From Dendrolimus kikuchii (lineage: Eukaryota > Arthropoda > Insecta > Lepidoptera > Lasiocampidae), in NCBI GenBank assembly GCA_019925095.2, contig CM034405.1:9312401-9376400 (forward strand): 64,000 nucleotides of DNA. Direction: 5' to 3'. The notes under the pieces are model-generated. The model searched no databases, was not told the origin of the DNA, and was given only the letters and a program-made list of their open reading frames with translations. Both the position numbers and the translations under genes were made by a program. Position 1 is the stretch's first letter. Every line of letters begins with the position of its first letter. Shown here piece by piece: positions 12,633 to 24,830 of the stretch.

Positions 12633-14591
12633 TAGGTTTTTACAAGATATATAAATAAAACTGTTCATAATTATATTGTACACTTAACATCTTTGAAAAG
12701 AGGACAATTAAATAAATAAACATTTATATTTTTATTATAAAGTAGAGTTGCCCTACGGCTGCATGTCAACACCTCAACAGTAGGTTTATTTTACTTACAC
12801 AAAAACTTAATTTAGTTTATGCCTTTTTTTTTTATTGAACTTCACTTTATGTTGTTGGTCTGAAGACCTTACAACTTTACCGGGGTCTTTGGGGCGAGTG
12901 CCTTCGCAAAGCGAAGGCGCTCGAGCCCGGGGGGGCAACTTGCTCGAGGGAGCTCCCTAAGGAGTTTTACCTCGGCTGGACTGTTGTCATGAGAGGGAAA
13001 TGAATTTAATGATGCCCACCATAGGGCGACACAAACCACTAATTGAGTAGGGGCGACGGGTAATATAAAGCCCGAGGGGAAGGATCACGGCGGGCCGGGA
13101 TCGGTTGTTCACAGTGGCCTACGCTATCTTACTGCCGTTTCGCAACGTGTTATAGCTGGGAGAGAAGAAACGGCGAAAGAAACTTCCCAGCAACACGCCT
13201 AGTCTATCCTGTGGGGGGAGCTATGTCTCCTAGCGTCCCTCGCGGGGACGTGGAGATATCTTGATTGGCGGCGTCTGAGACGCCGCCGTCTGTGTCTGTC
13301 TGTCGGTGCCTGCCAGCCTACCGTCCTAACCGTGGGCGGACTGATCCGGGCCAGCCATTCCGTAATAATGTCGACTCTGTCCATCAGGACGTTACGCGGT
13401 CGTCGCACAAGAGCCTTTCGACGAGGCTTATAATCGGACGCGGACACGACGAGCGGATTTCGATGGTGCGGCGCGAGATCGAAATACTTACGCGAGAGCG
13501 ACGTAATGTAGTTTTTGATGAAGGGAAGCTCCAGATCGCGGTGGAGGTCGACGTTACGCATATAAGTTTCTGCCATATAATAATAAGAAAGAAAGTAAGT
13601 CCATTTATTTTAGTCTATAAAACTGTCGTCCTGTAAAACATAGAGCAGGTCGAACCTGATTTAAAGTAAATAATAGAATGAATGACATGTTGTTTATAAC
13701 TACTTAGGTATTTGTTAGTGGATTGAAAAAACCCAATTGCAGAACCATCTATATTGGTAATCTGTCTATTTTTACATCTTTTATGGGGATAAAATGTTTG
13801 CTAAATTTTAACTCGGCTTATAAGCCAGTACTATGTTGAGATTTATGTATGATTAGTAGTTTCCAAAAAATATGCAATTGCAGTGCTATCTTTTTCATTA
13901 TTTTCATCTATCCCACAGAAACATACATAGATCCCATGTATGGGATCTATGTATCTGTGGGATACAAAAAAATATTAAAAATACCCATGTATTTGAAAAT
14001 GGTATAAAAATACATAAACAGAATCTTTAAAATCCAAGGTTTAATGTGCTCAAATTAAGTTTTTTATTAAATGATTGCTTCATTATCAATAAATCTATTG
14101 TAAAGAAGTCCTTGTTTTTTATTTAATTGATTTATTTTAGTTATATTTTTATTTTATGTTCCCTTGCAGAACATAAAATAAAAATCCAGTGTATGTTGAA
14201 ATTCTAACTACTACTATTAAATCGAACTTTCAACTGAGGCACTAAGTTTCATTCTAAAAGGTTCTTCATTTATAAATGTGAATATTGCGGTGACTTTTAT
14301 AGGATCATACAAATTTAGATGTCTCTGTATTAAAAGGTTTACTTCAAAAAAGCAGTGTATAAATATACCTGGACGCATTGCAACCTCTTCCTCTGACTTA
14401 AGGCCATAGTACTGTGCCCAATCAGCTTTGCCTTTATAAAAACTGTAAATAACGAAACCAAAGGCATTCCAAGCAAAGAAACCGTACGCTAAACTAAGAC
14501 GACGTTTCCATAGCAAAGCAACATCTCCAGGGATTGGTTTCGTTCGTTTTCTGACAAATCTGTGCCACCATTTATGAATCATTACTTGCAC
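11686..14591 (-). CDS. Small single-pass membrane protein, two exons (possibly SMIM26-like)
   Basis: Exon 1 is 14369-14591 (ATG at 14591, 74 codons plus 1 nt, donor AG|GTATAT). Exon 2 is 11686-11825 (acceptor TTTTTACAG, phase 2, stop TAA). Together they encode about 120 aa. The N-terminus is basic (HKWWHRFVRKRTK), followed by WKRRLSLAYGFFAWNAFGF, a hydrophobic segment at about residues 32-51, then KADWAQYYGL and an acidic stretch. Exon 2 gives a soluble tail with VYRISGISKVDEYDIVDGK. The WxRR(L/M)S..YG...W...G pattern before the membrane helix recalls vertebrate SMIM26, a small mitochondrial protein; this is a loose resemblance from memory. A second ATG at residue 4 could also be the start. 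The phase match across a 2.5-kb intron supports a real gene. Confidence 0.68.
12150..12435. repeat. Unclassified repeat with an internal direct duplication
   Basis: The phrase 'cagcgccacctaccggttcc' occurs twice (about 12199 and 12321), with related flanks. The tail 'ccgttcttgagttataaatagtgtaac' has the look of a lepidopteran dispersed-repeat end. It lies within the intron of the minus-strand membrane protein gene. Confidence 0.4.
12466..12602 (-). mobile_element. RTE-like LINE 3' tail, antisense, 5'-truncated
   Basis: The (catacata)n run followed by 'aacttcacgccagttccctt' is the reverse complement of the terminal part of the LINE fragments at 24372-24640 and 63027-63285. It ends abruptly before a (TA)n tract at 12605-12632. 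Confidence 0.75.
12825..13590 (-). mobile_element. Jockey-like non-LTR retrotransposon, 5'-truncated 3' end
   Basis: Minus orientation. The low end is a T-run on plus (poly(A) of the element), then a GC-rich 3' UTR, then coding sequence at 13199-13576. The translated piece contains HRDLELPFIKNYITSLSRKY followed by FDLAPHHRNPLV, a pattern typical of the C-terminal end of Jockey-clade reverse transcriptase ORFs. Only the last about 125 codons remain. It lies inside the intron of the small membrane protein gene. Confidence 0.72.
13912..13961. repeat. Imperfect palindrome
   Basis: cccacag...acatagatcccat and its inverted copy meet at 'gt' around 13938. The inner 15 bp (atacatagatcccat) pair perfectly; the outer part has a small indel. 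Intronic, no other function visible. Confidence 0.6.
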
Positions 14592-15181
14592 TCTGAAACA
14601 CTAATTATTTTATGATTTTCAATACCTAGCTAATAAAATAATTTAATTTTGCAATTGCATTAATTTTGAGGTTATTTTATGTCATTTGTTTCTAATTGTC
14701 AAACTGGTTGTTATGATTAGCGATGTGTAACTCCCGAGTGATTAACTCAAAATATATATATCCGACGTGAAGAGTGATTAGATCTGTATACCACTTGCGT
14801 TCAAAATGTGTCTTTATATCTTTAACTCTTTAGTTCATTCCTGTTCCACGCGATGACTGTAGATCCGAATGAGAAGAAACTAGACTAGAAAGAAAAGAGA
14901 AAGAACGATTAGCCCGCGCACTGCGCATGCGTAGTAGGTGAACGAGGTGTAGTAGGAAACCGAATATAATAGCAAGCCAAAATAAATCGTAACACTATAG
15001 TTTTATGGTGTAATTTTGTTTTAATGTAATTAATTTTATTATATTTTTCACTCTATTTGTTTATATTTTTTCATATCAGTTTATCAGTATTCAGTATATC
15101 ACTCACAGATAATAACTCATCTGACACTGACACTATTCACTGTAAAGAGTTAAAGATATAAAAGTCACTCTTTTAGTTTTT

Positions 15182-15222
15182 GAGTGATATATATCTTTGT
15201 ATCAAAAAGATATATATCACTC
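15182..15222. repeat. Perfect 17-bp-stem hairpin
   Basis: gagtgatatatatcttt (15182-15198) and its exact reverse complement (15206-15222) with a 7-nt loop gtatcaa. Related 'gagtgatt' and 'actctttagttc/agagttaaag' motifs around 14740-14840 and 15140-15235 suggest a larger inverted-repeat element, but its ends are not clear. Confidence 0.7.
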
Positions 15223-15639
15223 TTTTCTTCTGGGTGAGTGATTTTTCTCATGACTAGTTATGATAAAATTCGCCATAATGATAAGCAAAGAAACTGAGTT
15301 TATAAAGGCTTACCGATATACTTATTGGGCTTTGTCAAAAATACATAAAATAAAAGTTTTGCCTACGTTTCTAAAGTAGAAAATATATTACTAAAGACGC
15401 AAAAAATAATTTTATATCAAGTATTTCTGAGTTATTAACGGATTTCTTTGTATTTGAAAGTTACTACGGGTAGGTTTCCTACTTCAGTGTACGGGACGCA
15501 TATTCCACTTTTTTTTCATTAAACTGTATCTATATTATTGTTAAGTTAAAGCTCATTGAGTTACTAAAGTAACATGGTCCTTGATTTAGATCAATATGTA
15601 ATTACACAAAGCTGGTTAAAATTTTCTAACTGCTTGTTA

Positions 15640-15890
15640 ACCACATGAAGTTTGTTTGTAGAAGAGGAACAACGAAGGTGCTTTTTTTTATTGCCAAAAG
15701 CTGGCAAATAGGCGAACGGCCTAAAGGCAAGTTATCACCGCCGGCTATAGATGTTTGCAACACTAGTGGCAATGCCAACGCGTTGCCAGCCTCTAAGAAA
15801 TCTTACTACGCCTTTCTTAATGGACCCAATGTCGTAGCGCAGAGGGAAAACTTCGGCGTCGGGAAATTCCCTCCAAGTAGTTATTGTATG
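15640..15890 (+). repeat. Dispersed repeat fragment (ttgcaacactagtggcaatg family)
   Basis: A T-run plus attgcc, then 'gcgaacggcctaaaggcaag' and 'tttgcaacactagtggcaat'. Related text at 25290-25340 (tctgtaacactagggagcc) and loosely in the 17075-17400 family. Non-coding. Confidence 0.45.
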
Positions 15891-17074
15891 TGAAATAAAT
15901 GTTCTAGGGGACCGCTGCGTAGTCGCGCGTGGTGGCTGAAGGAAATGAGCACAGACTACTATAGGATACTACGTATATGAGGATGAGCATCTCGCCGATG
16001 AGTTCATACCACAGACTACTATTGGATACGATCATACTTGAAGCTAAGCCGCATGTAGCACGTTTGGACACAAGTTGGTACTTAAACGCAAGTTTTCACC
16101 TTAAACTGGCTTCTAACTAATGAAAACGTAAATCAGCCTTTAGAACAATTGCCTACGTTAATCCATTATGTCCACTGCGTAAGAATAAAACATATTTTTT
16201 AACTGTCACTGAACTTGAATTTATCGGGCTTTTCTCGTAAACTAGAAACTATTTAATTACCATGAAAAGAAACATTTGTGTTATATGTATTACGTACTAC
16301 ATCATACCTCAATGGAAAAGAAAGTACTTATTAGAACTAATTGTCAATTAATTACAAATGAAAACTTTTCTTTTAGAGCTTCGATACTTTGTCAAAAGTT
16401 ACACACTCTTGACAGTATTATACGCACATTAATTTAAAAATGCTGCTAACTCAGATAACACAATATAAGATAATACAACGAAGACAAAGGATGTTTACTT
16501 TTCGATTTTATAGTAAATATGTATTGTAAGTAATAATATTTAAATTGTACAAAAAAATACGACAGAAAAATCCTTACCACAGAGTACATTGTAGATCCAT
16601 ACTTACTATTACAAACATGTGAAAGGTATTTTATAGGTAGTATTTTATGTCTAGTTTGAAAAGATAAGAGAGATATAGAGAAATGTACATCCACCTAACT
16701 TGAGCAAATAGATAAATGGTGTAACTATTAGTACTAGATGGGGGTTTGCCCTGGGGTCGGGTACTGACGTGTGGGAGGTGAATTAATTATGATATGTATT
16801 TAGGGATGGGTTTACGATTTATTTATAACGACTAAAATTGTTTTTCTGTGTAGAATAAATATTTTTAATTAATTCTTATTGCCGGCTAATCAGCAATCAC
16901 CAGATAAAAATATTCAGAGGTTAAATAACAAGATGACTAAAATTACATTTGCGTAAATAAAACCGTCGAATTATTTCGCTTACATTCGGTTAAGTTATAA
17001 ACTTATAGCCTCATAAGTTTGTAAACTCATACAAATATATGAGTCTCCGACGTTATGTAACATGACAAAAAAAC

Positions 17075-17400
17075 TGTTTTTTTTATTGCATGAGTTCAGC
17101 AGACAGGCAAACGGCCCACCTGATGGAAAACGGTCACCGTCGCCTATGGGCTTTTGCAACACCAAAGGCGTTACAAATGCGCTGCTGCTCTTTTAAGGGA
17201 GACTGGAGCCTGGCCACCAATGCTGGAACACAATTCAAGGTTATTATGGCGGCATACTCTAAACCAGGGGTGGTAGCCATCCAGACGGGCAAATACCCTA
17301 TCGCCCGGCTATGGGTTGTTTTGTCGCCTCTTACGACAGGCCCCGGACCGCAAGAAAATGTATTCTTTCTCCGTTCCTGCACGGATAAGAAAGGATAATA
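17075..17400 (+). repeat. About 300-bp dispersed repeat (gtcgcctcttacgacaggcc family), forward copy
   Basis: Starts with a T-run then attgcatgagttcagcagac. Contains ctggccaccaatgctggaac and gtcgcctcttacgacaggcc. Same family as 6984-7275, 36655-36965 and 56508-56800. ORFs on both strands are incidental. Confidence 0.7.
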
Positions 17401-17511
17401 AGTTGAATTGACTGTTCGTACTCCAATCTCCATTATGTAGAATGGCGAGTGGGTTATTTCATCATCCAACTATAGCGAAACCCAAAAGAAGGATAATGTG
17501 TTTCATAAACA

Positions 17512-17706
17512 ATACAGGCTGGCGTGAAGTTATGTATGTATGTATAAACAATACAGAGCCTTAAGAACAGACGAGCGTGCACGACAAGAGTTATGAATGT
17601 CAAAGAAGCAAGTGAGGTGTGTAAGAATAAGCCTGAATGGCGCTCTGTTGTTCGTGCCCACCCCGCAAGGGAACTGGCGTGAAGTTATGTATGTATGTAT
17701 AAACAA
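17512..17706 (+). mobile_element. Two successive RTE-like LINE 3' tails
   Basis: A short tail (ggcgtgaagttatgtatgtatg) at 17518-17540 is followed by 'ataaacaatacag' and a longer fragment (17559-17700) matching the last about 130 bp of the 24372 and 63027 copies and ending in the same tail. The word 'ataaacaatac' occurs three times, before, between and after, so it looks like a reused target duplication. Confidence 0.7.
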
Positions 17707-19149
17707 TACAACACTTCCATTTCATAATGTTTTTTAACAAACATCAAAACAGAATTCAAACTAAAAAGGAATAAACATAAATATATTTTCTACATCTTAA
17801 AGTCAGTGCGAAGTAAAACATAAAAATTACTATATTTTGCTACTTTGTTGTTGTTTTTTTTACTTGTCACAAACTTCAAGATGTTTTAGAAAATATTTAT
17901 TTTTTGCTTTTTAGTTTGAACTTTGAACTCGGTTTTCATTTTCGATAGTTTTTTTATTTTCTACTTTTTAGTCACGCAAGTACCTGAATAGGTTTAGAAA
18001 AATAAATGTACGAAACACGTTGTACGTGCATAATATTCGAGGGTTACTCTCGATTTCTTGGGATGCACTCATCAGATACTCACTTGGTGAAAATGGAACC
18101 ACCTGAGGAGGATACTCTCGATAAGAAAAAAATTGAAATCGGTCCACAATTGACGGAAAAATCGCGTAACGTACAAAAAAAAAACAACATACATGCGAAT
18201 CGAGAACCTCCTCCATTTAGAAGTCGGTTAAAGAGTTATTTTTATGTACTATTCAATTTTATTAGACATTATTACGAACATATGTACCTACATACAAGTA
18301 ATATTGTAAAATTAATGATACGTAATGATCCTGGAGTCCTTATTAGTCAAATAATTAATAGGAACATTTTTAACTGTTTTTTCAAAATTATTTATGTTTG
18401 AGATAATTTCTTAACAATAAGACTTCGAAGTTGTGGATGCGACCGATACTGCTGTTGCTATGTCTCTAGGATATATTGCTCGAACTTATGTGAAAGCACG
18501 GGGCGATAGTAGTTACCAGCAGTTCGCATACTTCTCTTGCATCCGCTGCGTACTACTGCCCGTTTACAAGACAAAGCTCAGATTTCAGATTTGGTTCCAC
18601 AAAATAATTATAAAATATATACGTCATCTTCTCTTCGCTAGATATCTATTGCAGCTATAAGCAAAGCAGATGGTTAAATAATAAAATCCTATTGGTTGTT
18701 TATGACGTAGCACCTGATGATTACGGTATTGAATAGAGAAAAATAAACTACCTATTACATAAATTTTATAAAAAATTAACAAAATCAGATTTAAATGTCC
18801 CACTACAAATCGAGTTAACGATGATCGCTTAGAAAAATCTTTGAAATTAAATATACACTATACAAACCCGAAACTTGCGTGATTGGACCGTAAATCAAGG
18901 TCGAAGGTCATTTTACTGTCGGATATCGTTGGAAAATGCTATAACAGATCCAGGCGTACCACCTTAATGCCAGACACAGCACACCTACCTGTACACGTAC
19001 ACACATTGCAGAAATTTAAAATCGCGCAGGCTTTTAATTCTCAACAAATTCCACAACATGACAATAATATATTAACTACGTGATAATAGTGTAGCAACGA
19101 GAGGTAGGTTAAATAATACTTCAGGTGGCAGAGAGTAATATTCACTGTG

Positions 19150-19345
19150 GAGTGCGGAGGGGAACTGAAATGTACTTATTTATTCGAGTGGGTCATCGTC
19201 TCTACCTGATGGTGGTAGAGCCGGTAAGGGGCCTCGAGCTACTGCTCTTTGCCCCGGGACAAGTTTCGCGGGGGGCAACTACCCCCCGGTGACGGGATAC
19301 GGGAGCCGCCTGACACATAAGGGGTATGTCGGCGGCTCACGTCGC
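19150..19345. repeat. GC-rich non-LTR 3'-UTR-like fragment
   Basis: A GC-rich island in AT-rich DNA: 'ctcgagc', 'gccccggg', 'ggggggcaact' and 'gacgggatacgggagccgcc'. The composition and several words resemble the 3' UTR of the Jockey-like fragment at 12830-13200. No ORF. Confidence 0.35.
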
Positions 19346-19831
19346 CTTATTTATTTTGGAAACGGTAACCTTATGTACAAATATTGACAAGTCGTACAGC
19401 TAGTACAATGCATAGCACAATGTGTGAGCGAGATAGAGCAACTATTAATGTGGGCACTCCCGCGTTGCGCTAGCCAGTTGTCCGTTGTCCGCTGCGATGA
19501 CTAGACATGTGCACTTCCCGTAGTACCCCCACGAGATAACCATACACTTCGTTTGATGGTTCTCATAATGTAAGGTTGTCTCATGTATTATAGAATCAAA
19601 CAAAAAAATAATCAAAATACGTAATGATTTATATGAAAGAACTATTTATGTACTTTTGGATTATCTTCCTTTATTTTCTAATAAATACAATATATTTGTT
19701 CGCATAGAAGGGTAGTTTGCAGTCACAAGCATACTTTTATACCTGAGAAGGAAGATGAGGCGTATGTAAATATTTTCATGATTCGCCGAAATTCTTAGCA
19801 ACCATTTTTTTTGCAAAGATTAATCCTAATA

Positions 19832-20594
19832 TCTATACTAATATTATAAAGCTGAAGAGTTTGTTTGTTTAAACGCGCTAATCTCACGAACCACTGGTCC
19901 GATTTGAAAAATTCTTTCAGTGTTGAATAATACATTTATCGAGGAAGGCTATATTATATTTTCGAAAAAATTAGGAATCCTTACTAAAAGTCCAATAATG
20001 TAACCCAAGGTGTAAAAAAATGACCCGAAAAAATCCTTACACGGCGTGCGCTGCGAAAACTATTGATTATAGAACAAAATAATGTACTACCACTTTGCAG
20101 AACATATAATTGTCTACAAAAAATATAGCGTAACCATATGTCTAACTATTGTAGTTATCTCACAATAAGTGTTTTCTTTTATTTTTTTTAAATAATTAAA
20201 ATGCCGTCGCTTCAAAAACTCTTTATTTTGTACCCTGGTATTAATCCTTATCAAAATAAATTACTTCAAATTCAAGACGAATTCAACACCTTTCTAGAAC
20301 TTTTTGAATTATTCAATTCGGACGTTTCATTCAAAAGATATCGCGATATTTAAAATGTAAGTATTAGTGTTGTAGTCAAATATACTAATATTGTTTGTTT
20401 GAACGCGCTAATCTCAGGAACTAGTCTGATTTGAAAAATTCTTTCAGTGTTGGATAGCTCATTTATCGAGGAAGGCTATAGGCTATATATCATCACGCTA
20501 AGACCAATAGGAGCGAAGCACCAATGACGAATGTTTCAAAATCGGAGGGTTTTGAAAGCAAATTCCACGCGGACGAAGTCGCGGGCACAGCTAG
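19832..20594 (+). mobile_element. Helitron family B, composite copy
   Basis: Starts TCTATACTAATATTATAAAG after an A and ends ...gtcgcgggcacagCTAG before a T. The head motif 'gtttgtttgaacgcgctaat' appears twice (about 19861 and 20395), so this is probably a partial copy followed by a fuller one. The short copy at 51871-52106 has the same ends. No Rep/helicase. Confidence 0.65.
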
Positions 20595-21795
20595 TTGTTT
20601 ATATTCGTTCTTCTGTCTGTCAAGTACTTATGTTAAAGCTGTTTTACTTTGTCGAAGACAACTTGCTTATAAGTTCTCAGAATACGCTCGTCGTAATAAT
20701 AATTACGTTAATTTTATAATGCTGACCACCTCGCACTGATTTTTCGGGTGATAGCGAAGATTATAATAAATGCGGTTGTTTTCAGATGCATTATTATGTT
20801 ATTGTAAATAAAACACGGTAGTATTAAAAAAAAAACCATTAAAACCATGTTACTTATCTCTCTTTAATAAAGGTGTACATATTTTTTTATCATATTTTGA
20901 TAAAAGTTCGAGTAGTAAAACTGTTTCATGTCAATGATTTGAAGGTGATTTCGTGTTTTTTTTTCTTAACTTGAAATAACTATAGAATAGTTATGAAAAA
21001 ACCATGTCACGTATATCGTGAAAAAATATCTCAATTTTTTTGCTAAATTATTGATCAGTAACTACCAATGAAAAGTTATATCGTTTGCGCCCCATTTCCA
21101 ACCTTTTGTGAGAATTGACCCCTTAAAGGTAGGCTGTGGGGAATCGAGTTGCATGGAGTCCACGCCACAGCTATGTGCCCTGTTTTTAAATATTAACAAA
21201 AGAATATGAATGGTCACCATATAGGTGGTATCTGTGTAATTGAGAAATGAAACAAATTTTAGTGCGCATAGACAGCGTAGATGTGAAGTATAATTATATA
21301 CTTAGGTCTTAAAAATCCTGTTTCATAATGAATGTTTACAGTTTAAGTCTTCAGGTGGTAAGATACACATTCCCATATTCATAAAAATTCCACCTCGAAC
21401 TGGATCCTTCTGAAGGATGAAGTGATAATTGGCTTACATAAACAAGTGAACCATGCGTTTTACATGCGGATACTTGTGTTTGTTTGCATATCTTAAAAGC
21501 AAAAAAAGTAGATGTGGATGGCCTGTGAGACTGTCATACACTTGGCGGCAATTTATTTAATGAAGTGATCGGGTACTAGATAATCTAAAGATAATATGGA
21601 CATTAAATTTTTTACTTGAGCAAATATATGCTAATATCTGTACAATCATGCCGTAAGCTTGTCAGATATTGGTAACAAGCCGCGCCAAGTCACTAAACTG
21701 CAAACCTTCGCAAAGGTCGGCGCGGCTTTACACTGTTTACATGGGTAGCACGACAGACGAGTCAAGTTTACCTATGTCGGTTTAAAAGTGAAACA

Positions 21796-23995
21796 ATGAA
21801 AAAGACAAATAAAAAGTAATATTAAACTATAATTATGTGTGATAGTGTTTTATTTCACTTAATAAAATATTTTGATAAAAATCTATCATGTCTATATTAT
21901 CCACTACAATATTTCAGTTATTATTCTAATATTCTTGAATTCAATTTAGTTTGTTATTTATTATCACATAAATATATGATTGTTATTATTAAAGCATTTA
22001 TTCAAGAAGGATATTTTGTTAGGAAATAATTTATTTTATCATTTTGTTTAGGTTGAAATCGGAACGCATAAATAGATTGCGAAAACAATACGATGCATTT
22101 CTCGAAGAAGATAAGAAACGAAAAGAACGAAACGAATTCATACTGGGAAGACTTGATAAAATGCGTTACTATTCAACAGCCTTGCAATTGCGATATAAGG
22201 TTAGTATGAATCGCTATATTGATGACGGTGACGGTCAGGATACTTGTTATTTTAAACCAAACCTTATCATATGTTTCAGCCAAATACCCTCATATCTCGC
22301 CACATTCCTCATAGTCGAGTTGCCTATAACCTTGAACATCCAGTGAAAAATCAAGATGAACTAACCCGAATTAATCGACCAGTTATTGCGCTAGAAGTAC
22401 CAAAAAACCATATAGATGAAACAATATTACTAAAAGAATTGAGCAACAAATTTATTCTTATACCAAAATTATCCACCACAATATCTAGTGATTATGAAAA
22501 CAACACTAAACAAGACACCAACTTTGAACAAATTATTGAAGATAATTCTGATTGGAAAAGTAAATATGATATATTGGATAAGTTGAAAAAAAAAGATAAA
22601 GAAGAATATATAGATAACCCTACTCATAAAGAGAACTATGGTCTTAAAACAAACGATGTTCCTGAAGTGTACGGAAAAACCCATAAAAATGAAATAAAAA
22701 CCAATGATCATACAAATGAGGATAGAACTTTGAAATATAGACTTGAAATACCAGAGAAAGATATTATTGAAATTAAGGACAACTTCGAATTACCTAATGT
22801 AGGAAAATGTGACACTACAAATGATTCTTACCATAAAATACACCCAGTGAATACTGTGAACCCAAGCTATGATACTACTCAATTCAACGCAAAAGTAGAA
22901 TCCGAGATGGGCCAAAAAATGCAAAACTTAGATCTCAACGATCACCAACAATCAGATAATAACCTCAATTTAAAAAGTTATGGTAAAGTCGAAAACACAT
23001 ATTCCGAAGCCATTAATGCAGACACTCCGTATTCTGAAACCGAATTGTATTCAGAACAAAAAGTACACGAAAGCTACGATAATCCGAATAGCCCAACTGA
23101 GTATCCAAGTGCAGTCGAAACAAATGATCAGAGTGTACCTTTAGTTGAGGAAAACGAAAAGAATTTGGATATTGCCAATATTTCATATTTTAATGAGGAT
23201 AAAACCTTAGTTGCAGAAATCGCTCCAGATGATTTAGTTAAAGAAATAAGCCACGAGATAAAGTCTGATACGACTAATGAGTTTCCAGTGGAAATTATAA
23301 ATACGCAAGATTTTACTCCCAATGAAGCCGTTAAGTTAGAAGATAGTGTCAATATTAATTCTGTAGGCGTTGATTTATTGAATCAAGCTCCTATAAATTT
23401 AACCGACCACCCAGAGGCAGTCTCGGACAACGTAGTTATACAAGAACATACTGAAAATACTGTTGATGCCACTGATATTGAAGCATTTGATACTGAACAA
23501 AGAGAAATGTTTTATTCTGAACAACAAGAAGTGTACGATCCTAACGCTGATAATGTTTACCAAGCCGGGGGGTACAATCAAAACGAGAATTTCCAACAGG
23601 ATGAGCAATATGCTTATTATCAGAGTCAACTGGAACAATCTTATCCTATTGAGATAAATGAACATGAAGAAGCCTCACAAAAATATGATCCGAGCTATGA
23701 AAAACAATATGGGTACGAGGAGGATGGGTACGCGCAACAAGATGAATCTCAGCAACTTGTTTATGACCAGCAACAGCTTGAACACAATCCTGAACAAGAA
23801 AACAATTACGACCAAATCCAGCAGGAATATAACCCATTACAATATGAGCAAGAACATTATGAACCAGAAACGCAAATTGAGCAACAGTTAGACAACGAAC
23901 AGGGCTATATTGAGAAGCAAAACGAAGAACTAACCGAGATTGAAAAACCAGCACAAATGAAAACGGAACAAGTAGCGGATACAACAACTTCCTAA
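21796..23995 (+). CDS. Unrecognised acidic, Q/E/Y-rich protein with basic coiled-coil N-terminus (627 aa)
   Basis: I do not recognise this protein. Model: exon 1 is 21796-21815 (ATG with A at -3, six codons plus AA, donor GTAATA), exon 2 is 22052-22199 (acceptor TTGTTTAG, donor AAG|GTTAGT), exon 3 is 22280-23995 (acceptor TTTCAG, stop TAA). Phases agree throughout: 1884 nt, 627 aa. Residues 1-60 are highly charged and likely coiled coil (SERINRLRKQYDAFLEEDKK). The middle (about 80-400) is low-complexity acidic with many N, T, E and D. The end (about 440-620) is rich in Q, E and Y (YEQEHYEPE, EQQLDNEQGY). No membrane segment or enzyme motif. Exon 3 alone is solid as coding sequence; the tiny first exon is inferred from phase, donor and start context. 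Confidence 0.7.
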
Positions 23996-24044
23996 TACGC
24001 TTTATAGCATCACTAATACTGACAGATATTAAAAAATATTAACA

Positions 24045-24050
24045 AATAAA
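24045..24050 (+). terminator. Poly(A) signal after the acidic protein gene
   Basis: AATAAA 50 bp after the stop codon at 23995, followed by TG/T-rich sequence. Confidence 0.55.
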
Positions 24051-24371
24051 TGTTTATTTGCTTTTTCTAAAACAGTGCTGTTATCCTTGTGAAAAATATT
24101 GTTACTCGAAATCTAAATATAAAAGACCAAGACCATCTTATATTGGCAACAAAATTATATTACAGTAAAGTTTTATAATCTTATTCTTTGAAGAAGCAGC
24201 TCTGACACTCGCTGGTCGCTTTCACTTCATACACGCTCAACTCAGTATAATAAACAAAATACGCACGCCAATGGTCAGGCAATCAACTGTTTTATTATTT
24301 TTTAATTTTATACATAAATTCAATAACTGCGTATGTATATATATTCAAAGGCTTATAACAATGTGTTAATA

Positions 24372-24640
24372 TGAAGAATGACTAAACAGATATACACTAC
24401 AAAAGTGGATGGATGCAGAAGTCGTGGAAGGCCACGACACACCTTCCATGATCAAATTGATCGTGTACTAGCAGAAGGTGATGTCAGGAGCCTTAAGAAC
24501 AGACGAGCTTGCATGACAAGAGTTATGAATGTCAAAGAGGCAAGTGAGGTGTGTAAGAATAAGCCTAAATGGCACTCTGTTATTCGTGCCTACCCCGCAA
24601 GGGAACTGGCGTGAAGTTATGTATTTATGTATGTATGTTA
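24372..24640 (+). mobile_element. RTE-like LINE 3' end, 5'-truncated, with TATG tail
   Basis: Encodes the last 78 codons of an ORF (GCRSRGRPRHTFHDQIDRVL to YPARELA stop) and then a (TATG)n-like tail. A GRPR-containing basic motif and such tails are usual for RTE-type LINE ends in Lepidoptera. Nearly identical to 63027-63285; the two share the same 5' starting point (aagaatgacta). Confidence 0.8.
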
Positions 24641-24830
24641 ATATGAATATTATTGTATGAGAATATATGTTGAAATAGACAGATTTTAGAGAATCTTTAC
24701 AGTCAGTCAGTGACATCATTCTCAGATGATGTTACTGACGCCCTTATTAGAGTGGAAAAAGCATTGTACCTATTTGTTGTTCAAAACATAGAGATCGAGA
24801 GTGTTAACTCCAGATTCTTGCAAAATTTTT

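Larger units (their letters stand above)
14592..21795. other. Gene-free repeat-rich intergenic region
   Basis: No exon chain with consistent phase was found on either strand. Contents: a hairpin at 15182-15222, repeat fragments at 15640-15890 and 17075-17400, LINE tails at 17512-17706, a GC-rich LINE 3'-UTR-like block at 19150-19345 and a second Helitron family at 19832-20594. Short ORFs at 18006-18401 and 18433-18660 show no recognisable domain. Confidence 0.5.

Noticed and set aside
13265..13636. 123-aa plus ORF
   Set aside because: It is the antisense of the Jockey-like LINE coding end, which has recognisable motifs on minus.
18006..18660. Two plus ORFs (131 and 75 aa) in the intergenic region
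   Set aside because: No domain, no splice-consistent neighbours and AT-rich composition. I could not support them as genes.
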